Shown: one piece after another, positions 1 to 6,253 of the stretch
Position numbering within the stretch: position 1 is the first letter of the stretch
Layout of the letters: the number at the start of each line of letters is the position of its first letter
NCBI GenBank assembly: GCA_013824905.1
Contig: PNOO01000112.1
Location: 1 to 7,918 of the forward strand
Direction of reading: 5' to 3'
Origin: Syntrophus sp. (in: bacteria)
GTDB lineage: Bacteria; Desulfobacterota; Syntrophia; Syntrophales; UBA5619
Length of the DNA: 7,918 bases
Notes under the pieces: generated by a model
The model's database searches: none
What the model was told of the DNA's origin: nothing
Seen by the model: only the letters and a program-made list of their open reading frames with translations
Made by a program: the position numbers and the translations under genes

Positions 1-14
1 TGACGCCCTCTTTC

Positions 15-422
15 TCATTCATCCGGTTTGATCCGCGTACGGAGGGTTTTCTTTTCGGACTGGAGATGCTTCGCCTCCAGGATTTTCTCCTGCGCCCGCC
101 GTGAGCGGCGCCGTTTCTGACGCCGGATCTTCTCCACCCGCATCCTTTCCGCACTGACGAGACCCGTCCGGAGTCTTTCGATCCGGTCGAGGAGCAGCCG
201 TCGGGCAATAAACCGGTTCAGCGTCTGGGAGCGTTCCTGCTGGCATTTTACGGTGAGGCCGGTGGGCAGATGGACGAGATGGACGCAGGAAGAGGTCTTG
301 TTGACCTTCTGACCGCCGGGGCCGGAGGAGCGGATGAACGTTTCACGGAATTCCTCCTCCCGGACACCGAGACGCTCCATCCGCTGCCGAAGCGCTGTTT
401 CTTTTTCCTGGGTAACGGGCAT
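15..422 (-). CDS. Stand-alone GGQ-domain release factor-like protein
   Basis: This small protein (135 residues from the ATG at 422) carries the class I release factor catalytic domain without a codon-recognition domain. The hallmark GPGGQ followed by KVNKTSS is visible at about residues 34-45, then a CQxERSQxxNR stretch and a long Arg/Lys-rich C-terminal tail. Known members of this type (ArfB/YaeJ and mtRF-R/C12orf65-like proteins) hydrolyse peptidyl-tRNA on stalled ribosomes or large subunits, the basic tail entering the mRNA channel or binding rRNA. That this copy does so is inference. The reading frame stays open upstream to a GTG at 464 (149 residues), but those 14 extra codons do not look like the family, and the residues after the ATG (EKExALxxRMxxLGVREE) do. 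Neither start has a well-spaced Shine-Dalgarno sequence. It lies in the same orientation as the oxidoreductase operon but is separated from it by a palindromic element. Confidence 0.85.
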   Translation of the reverse strand: MPVTQEKETALRQRMERLGVREEEFRETFIRSSGPGGQKVNKTSSCVHLVHLPTGLTVKCQQERSQTLNRFIARRLLLDRIERLRTGLVSAERMRVEKIRRQKRRRSRRAQEKILEAKHLQSEKKTLRTRIKPDE

Positions 423-471
423 CTCTTTCAGGGCCGTAGGGACGTTGTGGCCGACAGCGGGCACCCCTGCG

Positions 472-606
472 TATAGGGTTCAAAAATGCCCGAATGCAAG
501 GCCTCCGAAAACCTGAGGAGTGAGACGTATGGTTTACTGTACGTCGCAACGACCTAAGGATGAGGGAACACCGCAGTTTGGCGTTTTTCAACAGCCTGTT
601 ATAGGG
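472..606. repeat. Long imperfect palindrome with flanking 7-bp direct repeats (MITE- or REP-like element)
   Basis: The arms 478-529 and 540-592 are inverted copies of each other with mismatches and a small indel. The outer 20 bases pair at roughly three quarters of positions (GTTcAAAAAtGCC...TGC against GTTgAAAAAcGCC...TGC). The centre is a perfect 6-bp stem, GACGTA (524-529) and TACGTC (540-545), around a 10-base loop. TATAGGG occurs directly outside both ends (472-478 and 600-606), as expected for a target-site duplication, giving a body of about 121 bp. The right end carries an extra outer AGCCTGT that the left end lacks. No coding capacity is credible. From memory, and unverified, GGCTGTTGAAAAA-type ends are common on insertion sequences and derived miniature repeats in environmental Desulfobacterota. 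RNA from either strand could fold into a long hairpin, so it may also act as a terminator or transcript stabiliser after the ACT gene. Confidence 0.7.
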
Positions 607-1027
607 AATAGATTTCATCCTCGATCATGTGGATCCAGTTCTCCCGGAGGATCTCCCGCGCCGAGTCTATTTTGTCCACACCGAGGATGACGATCGTTTC
701 CTTACCGATCCGGTTGATCGTCGTATAGAGATAATGAATATTGACTTCTGCCTTGGCCAGAGGTTTCAGGATGGCATTCATCCCGCCGGGATGAAGCGGC
801 ACTTCGGCGGCGAGAACCGGAGTGATCTCGTAATTAAAGCCGAAGCTTGCCAGGATCGCTGCCGCCCTTTCGGGATCGTTGACGACCATCCGTACGGTGC
901 TGTTTTCCGCGGCGCTGGCGGCCAGGAGGGCCTTGGCCGTGATGTCTTCCTTGTCGAGGATGTTCGTCAGACGGGCAAGGGTTCCCGGCACATTGCCCAG
1001 GAGGACGGAGAGTTGTTTGACTGCCAT
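599..1027 (-). CDS. Tandem ACT-domain protein (COG4747-like)
   Basis: A 142-residue protein made of two ACT-like halves. The first, about residues 4-70, begins QLSVLLGNVPGTLARLTNIL. The second, about 72-138, contains LHPGGMNAILKPLAKAEVNI and ends in a beta strand, ETIVILGV. ACT domains bind amino acids or similar small ligands and usually control enzymes or transcription. Stand-alone tandem-ACT proteins are often found beside indolepyruvate or branched-chain 2-oxoacid ferredoxin oxidoreductases and phenylacetate-CoA ligase-like genes. Here it is the last gene of such an operon and its ATG overlaps the gamma-subunit stop (TGATG), with GGAGGAG placed 8 bases upstream inside the gamma gene. This translational coupling suggests it senses the amino acid linked to the oxidoreductase substrate; the ligand is unknown. 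Its stop codon abuts the palindromic element, sharing bases with the right TATAGGG flank. Confidence 0.85.
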   Translation of the reverse strand: MAVKQLSVLLGNVPGTLARLTNILDKEDITAKALLAASAAENSTVRMVVNDPERAAAILASFGFNYEITPVLAAEVPLHPGGMNAILKPLAKAEVNIHYLYTTINRIGKETIVILGVDKIDSAREILRENWIHMIEDEIYSL

Positions 1028-1572
1028 CAGGTCGACTCCTCCAAGTATTCAAAACCCGCTGTAAAGGCCTTGTGGTTGACATCGATGATCGATCTCTTCT
1101 TGCTTCCCATGACCTCTTCCATACTGCTCAAGTAAATATCGGGCGTTACAAGACCGGCCATCTTCAGAAAAGCTCCCATCATAACCGTGTTCACTGTGCG
1201 GAGATTTCCCAGTTGTTCTGCGATCTCCGAAGCGGGAATCTTGAAGATCCGGACATCGCGGCGGGAAGGATCGACGGCGATGATGGAGGAGTTTAAAAAC
1301 AGAGAACCGCCTGGGGCGACACGATTCTGAAACGTATAGAGAGAGGGGGTGTTGAGAACGACAACATAGTCCGGTTCCGAGGCAATCGGTGAAGCGATTT
1401 CATCATCCGAAACAGCGACGGTGCAGTTGGCCGTTCCGCCACGGACCTCCGCACCGTAAGCCGGTAGAAAAGTCACTTGATACCCGGCGTTCATCGCACC
1501 ATGGGCTAATGTGAAGCCCATCATGAGAACGCCCTGACCGCCGAAACCGGAAAATATGGTCTTCACTATCAT
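1027..1572 (-). CDS. 2-oxoacid:ferredoxin oxidoreductase, gamma subunit
   Basis: A 181-residue protein of the pyruvate/ketoisovalerate oxidoreductase catalytic (gamma) domain family. The N-terminal GFGGQG loop is at residues 9-14, followed by the family signature YGAEVRGGTANC at 39-50 and a middle DYVVVLNTPSL segment. In four-subunit enzymes this chain joins the alpha and beta chains to complete the CoA-dependent oxidative decarboxylase. The length is normal for the separate gamma subunit. The start overlaps the beta stop by ATGA, and the GGGAGGG stretch serving as Shine-Dalgarno lies in the Lys/Gly-rich codons at the end of the beta gene. The C-terminal codons in turn carry the ribosome binding site of the ACT gene. 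Together this points to strongly coupled, near-stoichiometric translation. Confidence 0.93.
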   Translation of the reverse strand: MIVKTIFSGFGGQGVLMMGFTLAHGAMNAGYQVTFLPAYGAEVRGGTANCTVAVSDDEIASPIASEPDYVVVLNTPSLYTFQNRVAPGGSLFLNSSIIAVDPSRRDVRIFKIPASEIAEQLGNLRTVNTVMMGAFLKMAGLVTPDIYLSSMEEVMGSKKRSIIDVNHKAFTAGFEYLEEST

Positions 1573-2348
1573 GACGTTTTCCCTCCCTTCTTCTCTTCCT
1601 TCTCTTCCATCGCCGGGAGGTCCTTCATGACGCCAAGGGGGAATTCCTTTATCATCACCTCATCAATCCACCGGCATGATTCGACCGGCGTCATCTTCCA
1701 GTTCGTCGGGCAAGGGGAGAGGATCTCGACCAGGGAAAAACCCTTGCCTTCGATTTGGTACTGGAAGGCCTTCCGGATCGATTTTTTCGTCTTGAGGATG
1801 CTGGCCGGGGAGTTGACCATGCACCGTTCAATGTAGGCCGTTCCCGGGAGCAGGGTAAAGACTTCGGAAATCCGGATGGGATGGCCGTCGAGAAGGGATT
1901 TCCGCCCCGTCGGCGATGTGGTGGTCTTCTGATTCAAGAGGGAGGTTGGGGCCATCTGCCCGCCGGTCATCCCGTAGACTGCATTGTTAATGAAGATGAC
2001 GGTGATGTTTTCCCCTCGGTTGGCCGCGTGAAAACTCTCCGCGATGCCTATGGCGGCGAGGTCTCCGTCCCCCTGGTAGGAAAAGACGACGCGATCCGGG
2101 AGGACCCGCTTGATCCCTGTGGCCATGGCCGGCCCCCGACCATGCTGCGCCTCGATCATGTCGACATCGAAATAGTTGTATGCCAGCACGGCACATCCTG
2201 CCGGCGGGACGCCGATCGTGATGCCCCTGATGTCCAGTTCATCGATCACTTCGGCGATCAACCGGTGGGCGATGCTGTGACCGCATCCCGCACAGTAGTG
2301 AAAGATCGTGTTCTTCATGCTTTTCGGTCTGCCGAATACCTTCTTCAT
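1569..2348 (-). CDS. 2-oxoacid:ferredoxin oxidoreductase, beta subunit (TPP-binding)
   Basis: A 259-residue KorB/VorA-type chain that binds thiamine pyrophosphate and an internal [4Fe-4S] cluster. The TPP motif runs from GDGD at residues 93-96 to NN at 121-122, then YGMTGGQMAPT. Candidate cluster ligands are C19 and C22 (in HYCAGCGH), C52 (PPAGC) and C213 (SPCPTNW), matching the Cys pattern known for the PFOR family; the first motif has CAGC where CPGC is more usual. The frame is open upstream to 2549, but that would overlap the alpha gene by 140 bp and adds sequence with no family resemblance. The ATG at 2348 follows an AGGA-containing ribosome binding site and begins MKKVFGRPKS, as relatives do. 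It sits 61 bp after the alpha stop; that gap contains a small direct repeat of GAAGCGGCG. Confidence 0.93.
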   Translation of the reverse strand: MKKVFGRPKSMKNTIFHYCAGCGHSIAHRLIAEVIDELDIRGITIGVPPAGCAVLAYNYFDVDMIEAQHGRGPAMATGIKRVLPDRVVFSYQGDGDLAAIGIAESFHAANRGENITVIFINNAVYGMTGGQMAPTSLLNQKTTTSPTGRKSLLDGHPIRISEVFTLLPGTAYIERCMVNSPASILKTKKSIRKAFQYQIEGKGFSLVEILSPCPTNWKMTPVESCRWIDEVMIKEFPLGVMKDLPAMEEKEEKKGGKTS

Positions 2349-2409
2349 TTTCCTGTCCTTGTTGTCCTCTCGTCTTAGCCATTCACCCGAAGCGGCGCTG
2401 AAGCGGCGA

Positions 2410-3471
2410 CTAATAGTGTTCGATAATCCCCTGCTTCCGATCATACTGACGCATGACGACGTTGGCCAGTTCCACGGGGGTCGGAACCACACCACCGGGG
2501 CGGCCATGGAAACCGATCCGGGCATATCCCTGAAGGGCCAGCCGCACATCTTCCAGCATCTGTCCGGTGCTCATTTCAAAGACGAGAAAATTTTCAAATA
2601 CCTTAGCCAGATCGCGCAGCTCGTTTTCAGGGAACGGCCAGAGGGTGATGGGCCGGAAAAGGCCGGCTTTCAGACCCGCTTCACGAAGCCGTTTGATGGC
2701 CCCCTTGGCGATCCGGGCGGCCGTTCCATAAGCGACGAGGATAAGTTCCGCATCCTCCGTTCTGTACAGCTCATGGCGCGTTTCCTTTTTGGCGATCACC
2801 CGGTATTTTCTCTCCAGCGTCCAATTGTGCTCCTCCATATCCAGAGGGTCGAGGATCAGTCCGCGGATGATCTTGCTCTTACCCTTTCCGGCGCCTCTCA
2901 TCATGTAACTGTCCGAATAGACGCGCGGCTTTGGCTCCTTGAAAATCACCGGTTCCATCATCTGACCCATCATGCCGTCGGCCAGGATCATGACCGGCGT
3001 CCGGTACTGATCGGCAAGATCGAAGGCGTCCATGGTGAAGTCAGCCAGTTCCTGTGCTGTGGCCGGACCGAGGACTATGGTCCGGTAGTCTCCGTGGCCG
3101 CCTCCCCGCGTGGCCTGGAAGTAATCCCCCTGGGCCGGGGAGATGTTCCCCAGTCCAGGCCCCCCCCGCATCATGTTGACGATCACGGCGGGAAGCTGAC
3201 AGGCCGCCAGGGAGGAGATCCCCTCTTGCTTGAGGGAAATTCCCGGGCTCGATGAAGAGGTCATGGAGCGGGCGCCAGCGGCGCTTGCCCCGGCCACCAT
3301 GTGGATAGCCGCGATCTCGCTTTCCGACTGGATGAAAACGCCCCCCTCCACGGTGCGTAGACGTTCCGACATGTACTCGGGGATTTCATTCTGCGGGGTA
3401 ATGGGATAGCCGGCATAAAAACGGCAACCCGCAAGGACGGCGGCCTCCCCGATAATCTTATTTCCCTGCAT
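2410..3471 (-). CDS. vorB: 2-oxoacid:ferredoxin oxidoreductase, alpha subunit (VorB/KorA-like)
   Basis: A 353-residue chain carrying the pyrimidine-binding domain of TPP enzymes (POR_N), then the PFOR domain II. Visible signatures are GYPITPQNEIPEYMS at residues 21-35, QSESE at 48-52, TSSSSPGISLKQEG at 71-84, NMMRGGPGLGN at 99-109, then GGGHGDYR. The combination of YPITPQNE with the TSSSSPG block resembles proteins annotated as 3-methyl-2-oxobutanoate dehydrogenase subunit VorB, which would make branched-chain acyl-CoA plus reduced ferredoxin. A 2-oxoglutarate or other 2-oxoacid substrate cannot be excluded from sequence alone. The open frame extends to 3564, but the extra residues overlap the ferredoxin gene; the ATG at 3471 starts 7 bp beyond the ferredoxin stop. 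No strong Shine-Dalgarno precedes it, so coupling to ferredoxin translation is likely; a GTG at 3477 is an alternative start. Confidence 0.92.
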   Translation of the reverse strand: MQGNKIIGEAAVLAGCRFYAGYPITPQNEIPEYMSERLRTVEGGVFIQSESEIAAIHMVAGASAAGARSMTSSSSPGISLKQEGISSLAACQLPAVIVNMMRGGPGLGNISPAQGDYFQATRGGGHGDYRTIVLGPATAQELADFTMDAFDLADQYRTPVMILADGMMGQMMEPVIFKEPKPRVYSDSYMMRGAGKGKSKIIRGLILDPLDMEEHNWTLERKYRVIAKKETRHELYRTEDAELILVAYGTAARIAKGAIKRLREAGLKAGLFRPITLWPFPENELRDLAKVFENFLVFEMSTGQMLEDVRLALQGYARIGFHGRPGGVVPTPVELANVVMRQYDRKQGIIEHY

Positions 3472-3478
3472 CAGCACT

Positions 3479-3691
3479 CTATTCACGGTAAACCTCGATC
3501 GCGATATCCGGACAGGTGATCGCGCACAGGGCGCACCCTGTACACTCTCCCCCCCCTTCGTCAAACCTTACCGGTCGGTATCCCCGGGAATTATACTCCC
3601 GAGAGGGGGTGATCAGGCCCTTCTTGCATGACTGAATGCAAAGATGGCACTCCTTACAGAGCTCCTTGTCGATGGTGATATATCCCTTCAA
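3479..3691 (-). CDS. 2[4Fe-4S] ferredoxin subunit (delta) of the 2-oxoacid oxidoreductase
   Basis: A 70-residue ferredoxin-like protein with two complete cluster motifs: C12-x2-C15-x2-C18-x3-C22 and C50-x2-C53-x2-C56-x3-C60-P. The first motif is followed by Lys rather than the usual Pro. It is the first gene of the operon, in the delta-alpha-beta-gamma order typical of four-subunit KGOR/VOR enzymes, and would carry electrons from the beta-subunit cluster to soluble ferredoxin. The start is TTG at 3691: a clear GAGGAG lies 9 bases upstream, and the following residues MKGYITIDKELC fit the family. A Gly/Glu-rich linker (DEGGGE) separates the two motifs. Confidence 0.92.
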   Translation of the reverse strand: MKGYITIDKELCKECHLCIQSCKKGLITPSREYNSRGYRPVRFDEGGGECTGCALCAITCPDIAIEVYRE

Positions 3692-3810
3692 CTGTTGTTT
3701 CTCCTCAAAAGGGCGACGAATGATTTCTCCCGGTCAATTATTCGTCGGCTGTGTTCGCCGGCGCTTTCTGGCGTGCAGTGAAAATGTGAAGTATTCTCTC
3801 ATCGTATCGC

Positions 3811-3840
3811 GACTTTCTTGCGCATCTCACTCAGAAAGTC
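3811..3840. promoter_or_regulatory. 8-bp perfect inverted repeat upstream of the oxidoreductase operon
   Basis: GACTTTCT (3811-3818) and AGAAAGTC (3833-3840) form perfect inverted arms separated by 14 bases, about 120 bp upstream of the ferredoxin start. On the minus strand the distal arm overlaps a TTGACT hexamer. It could be a dimeric repressor site or a leader hairpin; the arrangement is seen directly and the function is a guess. Confidence 0.35.
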
Positions 3841-3961
3841 AAGGTGAAAAAGGTTTATAAGGAAAATAATGAACAAAGCGTGGTGCTTTAACTCCGTCTG
3901 TGATATGCAAATCCGATGCAGCCTTGCGTCAATTCATAGCAAGAGGTCGTAAATTTCTATG

Positions 3962-3980
3962 CGGTTATAGGGAATAACCG
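3962..3980 (-). terminator. Possible weak terminator hairpin after the NusG-like gene
   Basis: CGGTTAT and ATAACCG form a perfect 7-bp stem with a 5-base loop, 31 bp beyond the NusG-like stop codon. A perfect 10-bp palindrome CCTGGCCAGG lies just before it at 3990-3999. Downstream on the minus strand the sequence is only loosely T-rich, so this is not a textbook intrinsic terminator. An AAAGC/GCTTT stem at 3875-3889, followed by a T-rich stretch, is an alternative. Confidence 0.3.
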
Positions 3981-4011
3981 GCCCATTGCCTGGCCAGGAA
4001 TGCAGAGAATC

Positions 4012-4515
4012 TCATAGCCTGCTGATTTGAAATCCCTCCAGCTTGATCGCGACGGAACGCTGGAGAAGTTCGATTTCAATGACGAAAAGCTCCTTATCGT
4101 AGTCCGTCTTGAGGACCAGGCCTTCAACCCCCTTGAAGGGGCCGTCGATGATCCTGGCCGGTTCGCCGACCTTCGGATATTGGAACTGCTGTACCTCCAC
4201 CTTCGAATGGACAATCCGCTGGATGGCGTCGATCTTGGCGTCGGGGATCGCAATCGGTTCCGCGCCTCGAGGTTTTCCCAGGATACGGACGACGCCGAAG
4301 GTCTTCAGGACGTCCAGCTTAATCGCGTTTTCAAGGGAGAGGAGTTCGACGAAGAGATACCCCGGAAACATCGGGACCAGGATCTTCTTGCGGCGGTCTT
4401 TCCGCTTGCTCCAGACCTCCAGCTTGGGTAGAAAAGCGTGATGGGCCTTCTGCGTAAGGCCGAGATAGACCATCTCTTCGTGGCGGCTTCTCGTATGGAC
4501 GGCATACCAAGGCAT
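4012..4515 (-). CDS. NusG/RfaH-type transcription antitermination paralogue
   Basis: A 167-residue specialised NusG-family protein. The NGN domain covers about residues 1-105 and shows MPWYAVHTRSRHE at the N-terminus and the conserved VPMFPGYLFVE at 47-57. A linker leads to a KOW domain with VGEPARIIDGPFKGVEGLV at about 116-134. It resembles RfaH/UpxY-like proteins more than housekeeping NusG: it is shorter and lacks the usual secE/rplK neighbours. Known relatives bind paused RNA polymerase and suppress termination in long operons, most often for surface polysaccharides. No polysaccharide gene and no recognisable ops element is present here. The nearest co-directional genes are the oxidoreductase operon, 320 bp downstream. 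The ATG at 4515 has AAAGGA about 6 bases upstream, supporting the start. Confidence 0.88.
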   Translation of the reverse strand: MPWYAVHTRSRHEEMVYLGLTQKAHHAFLPKLEVWSKRKDRRKKILVPMFPGYLFVELLSLENAIKLDVLKTFGVVRILGKPRGAEPIAIPDAKIDAIQRIVHSKVEVQQFQYPKVGEPARIIDGPFKGVEGLVLKTDYDKELFVIEIELLQRSVAIKLEGFQISRL

Positions 4516-4618
4516 GGTTTTCCTTTACAGACAGGAGGCGATTCGCCGCCCGCAATTTTATGCAATTCCTTAGGGAGGCCTATAACAACGGTGTCAATAT
4601 TTCAATGGTGAAATAACA
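4516..4618. promoter_or_regulatory. Divergent intergenic region between the NusG-like and FAD-dependent genes
   Basis: These 103 bp must hold the 5' ends of both divergent genes. A plus-strand TATAAC (4581-4586) could be the -10 of the FAD gene, but no good -35 matches it. A minus-strand TTGACA (4598-4593) lacks a good -10 at the right distance; a TAAAAT lies further in. A small GGCG-att-CGCC hairpin sits at 4537-4547, just before the ribosome binding site of the NusG-like gene. No promoter can be assigned firmly. Confidence 0.35.
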
Positions 4619-6253
4619 ATGATATTTAAGATCAATGGGTTAACTCTATCCGTAGGCGAAAGGGAAGAGCTGCTGTCCGCTCGTGCCGCTTCACTCCTCG
4701 GTCTTCCTGTCGGGGCAGTAACCGACCTCCGGGTGATCAGGAGGTCCATCGACGCACGGCGCGCCCGCCCGCCCCATTTTGTCTACCTGGTGACCGTCCG
4801 CCTGCCGGATGGGATTCCCTTTTCCGTTGATAAGACCGCAGCCGGCCTTACCGTCACCGAGGAAACGGACATCCCTGTTGAAAGTCAAACGGCGCCTTCC
4901 GCAAAATACTTCCCTGCGCCGAAACAAAGACCGGTCGTTGTCGGCTGCGGGCCGGCGGGGCTTTTTGCCTCCCTGACTCTTGCCGAGCGGGGAATATCTG
5001 TCCTTCTCCTGGAACGGGGCAAGGCCGTTCCGGACAGACTCACCGATGTCCGCTCTTTCTGGGACAAGGGGATCCTGAACCCGGAAAGCCATGTCCACTT
5101 CGGTGAGGGAGGGGCAGGAACCTTTTCCGACGGCAAGCTGACCAGCCGGGTCAAAAATCCTCACACCGGCCGGGTCAAGCGGATCATGGCCGACATGGGG
5201 GCGCCCGCCGATATCCTGATCGACGCCCGTCCCCACATCGGGACGGACCGACTGCGGGAGGTCGTGATGAATCTGCGGGGCCGCCTTCGCGAGGCGGGCT
5301 GCGAGGTCCGTTTCGGGTCACAGGTGACCGATTTCATCATCCACAGGGGAAGGCTTACAGGGGTTGTCGTCAACGATTCGGAGGAGATTCGGACGGACCG
5401 GCTGATCTTGGCCATCGGTCAGTCTGCCGACGACACCTACCGGAAATTGGCAGAAAACGGGGTTTCCCTGGAACCGAAGCCCTTTGCCGTGGGACTGCGT
5501 GTCGAACATCCTCAGGAGGTCATCAATCGGCTCCAGTATGGACGCTGGGCCGGCCATCCGGACCTCCCCCCGGCGGATTATTTCCTCACGGCCAAGATCA
5601 AAGAAATGGATCGTTCCGTCTATTCCTTCTGTATGTGCCCGGGCGGCCGGGTGATCGGGTGCAGCGCCTGGCCGGGTGGCGTCATCACGAACGGGATGAG
5701 CAGTTTCCTCAGGGATAGCCCTTATGCCAACAGCGCCGTGGTCGTCAATGTCCGGATTGAGGATCTGGGGAGTGAAGGACCTCTGGCGGGTCTCGCATTC
5801 CGCAGGCACTGGGAGGAACAGGCCTTCCTGTCCGGAGGCGGAGACTACTGCGCACCGGTGCAGCGGCTGACAGACTTTCTGGCGGGGAAAGAAGGTGATC
5901 CTGTCGTCAGAACCAGTTTTCTTCCCGGTGTCCGGCAAGCGGAACTGAAGGGTGTCCTTCCCCCGTTTGTCAGCGCGGCAATGAAGTCGGGTTTTGCCGA
6001 ATTTGAAAGGAAGATGCCGGGTTTCATCACCAAAGAGGCTGTGCTGTTCGGTGTGGAGACCAGGACCTCATCGCCCGTCCGGATCATCCGGGACGAAACC
6101 GTTCAGAGCGTGACGACGACGGGTCTTTTCCCTTGCGGCGAGGGGGCGGGTTACTCAGGGGGGATTATCAGTTCCGCCCTCGACGGGATCCGGGCGGCGG
6201 AGCAGCTGGTCATCTCTCTGGGGAGTTCCTGTTCAGGAGAGCATCGAGGATGA
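4619..6253 (+). CDS. FAD-dependent dehydrogenase, COG2509-like, function unassigned
   Basis: A 544-residue flavoprotein of the uncharacterised FAD-dependent dehydrogenase family. An N-terminal domain of about 100 residues precedes the dinucleotide-binding motif VVVGCGPAG at about 106-114 with a downstream LLERG. A family block HFGEGGAGTFSDGKLTSR follows. SFCMCPGG and GCSAWPGG lie in the middle, and the C-terminal FAD motif GLFPCGEGAGYSGGI precedes a helix beginning DGIRAAE. The substrate is not known for this family. Cysteines in FCMCPGG and FPCGEG might take part in redox chemistry, which is inference. No signal peptide or membrane segment is visible, so it is presumably cytoplasmic. The ATG at 4619 has only a weak GGTG upstream; an earlier ATG at 4604 meets a stop after three codons. 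Its last 44 bp overlap the end of the convergent ribD. Confidence 0.9.
   Translation: MIFKINGLTLSVGEREELLSARAASLLGLPVGAVTDLRVIRRSIDARRARPPHFVYLVTVRLPDGIPFSVDKTAAGLTVTEETDIPVESQTAPSAKYFPAPKQRPVVVGCGPAGLFASLTLAERGISVLLLERGKAVPDRLTDVRSFWDKGILNPESHVHFGEGGAGTFSDGKLTSRVKNPHTGRVKRIMADMGAPADILIDARPHIGTDRLREVVMNLRGRLREAGCEVRFGSQVTDFIIHRGRLTGVVVNDSEEIRTDRLILAIGQSADDTYRKLAENGVSLEPKPFAVGLRVEHPQEVINRLQYGRWAGHPDLPPADYFLTAKIKEMDRSVYSFCMCPGGRVIGCSAWPGGVITNGMSSFLRDSPYANSAVVVNVRIEDLGSEGPLAGLAFRRHWEEQAFLSGGGDYCAPVQRLTDFLAGKEGDPVVRTSFLPGVRQAELKGVLPPFVSAAMKSGFAEFERKMPGFITKEAVLFGVETRTSSPVRIIRDETVQSVTTTGLFPCGEGAGYSGGIISSALDGIRAAEQLVISLGSSCSGEHRG

Larger units (their letters stand above)
3692..4011. other. Non-coding gap between the NusG-like gene and the oxidoreductase operon
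   Basis: About 320 bp without a believable gene; the short plus-strand frame at 3636-3860 has no family signature and overlaps the ferredoxin gene. The part near 3840-3960 is more AT-rich than the genes. It should hold the end of the NusG-like transcript and the promoter of the minus-strand ferredoxin-alpha-beta-gamma operon, but I found no convincing -35/-10 pair. A minus-strand TTGACT at 3842-3837 has no -10 at a suitable distance. It contains three inverted repeats: 3811-3840, 3875-3889 and 3962-3980. The last two could be weak hairpins downstream of the NusG-like gene. Confidence 0.6.

Noticed and set aside
2390..2409. Direct repeat of GAAGCGGCG between the alpha and beta genes
   Set aside because: Only two short copies, one base apart in unit length from simple GC-rich repetition. 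No sign of a functional site.
2308..3255. Long 315-codon plus-strand open frame antisense to the alpha and beta genes
   Set aside because: No family signature, odd His/Arg/Pro-rich composition, and complete overlap with clearly recognisable oxidoreductase subunits. It is a shadow frame in GC-rich DNA.
3964..3976. 13-base match GTTATAGGGAATA shared with 598-610, suggesting a third copy of the element flank
   Set aside because: About one chance 13-mer match is expected in a window of this size. The surrounding sequence is different and here it forms its own small hairpin.
5318..5938. 206-codon minus-strand open frame inside the FAD-dependent gene
   Set aside because: Antisense to a well-supported flavoprotein, with no recognisable motifs or ribosome binding site.
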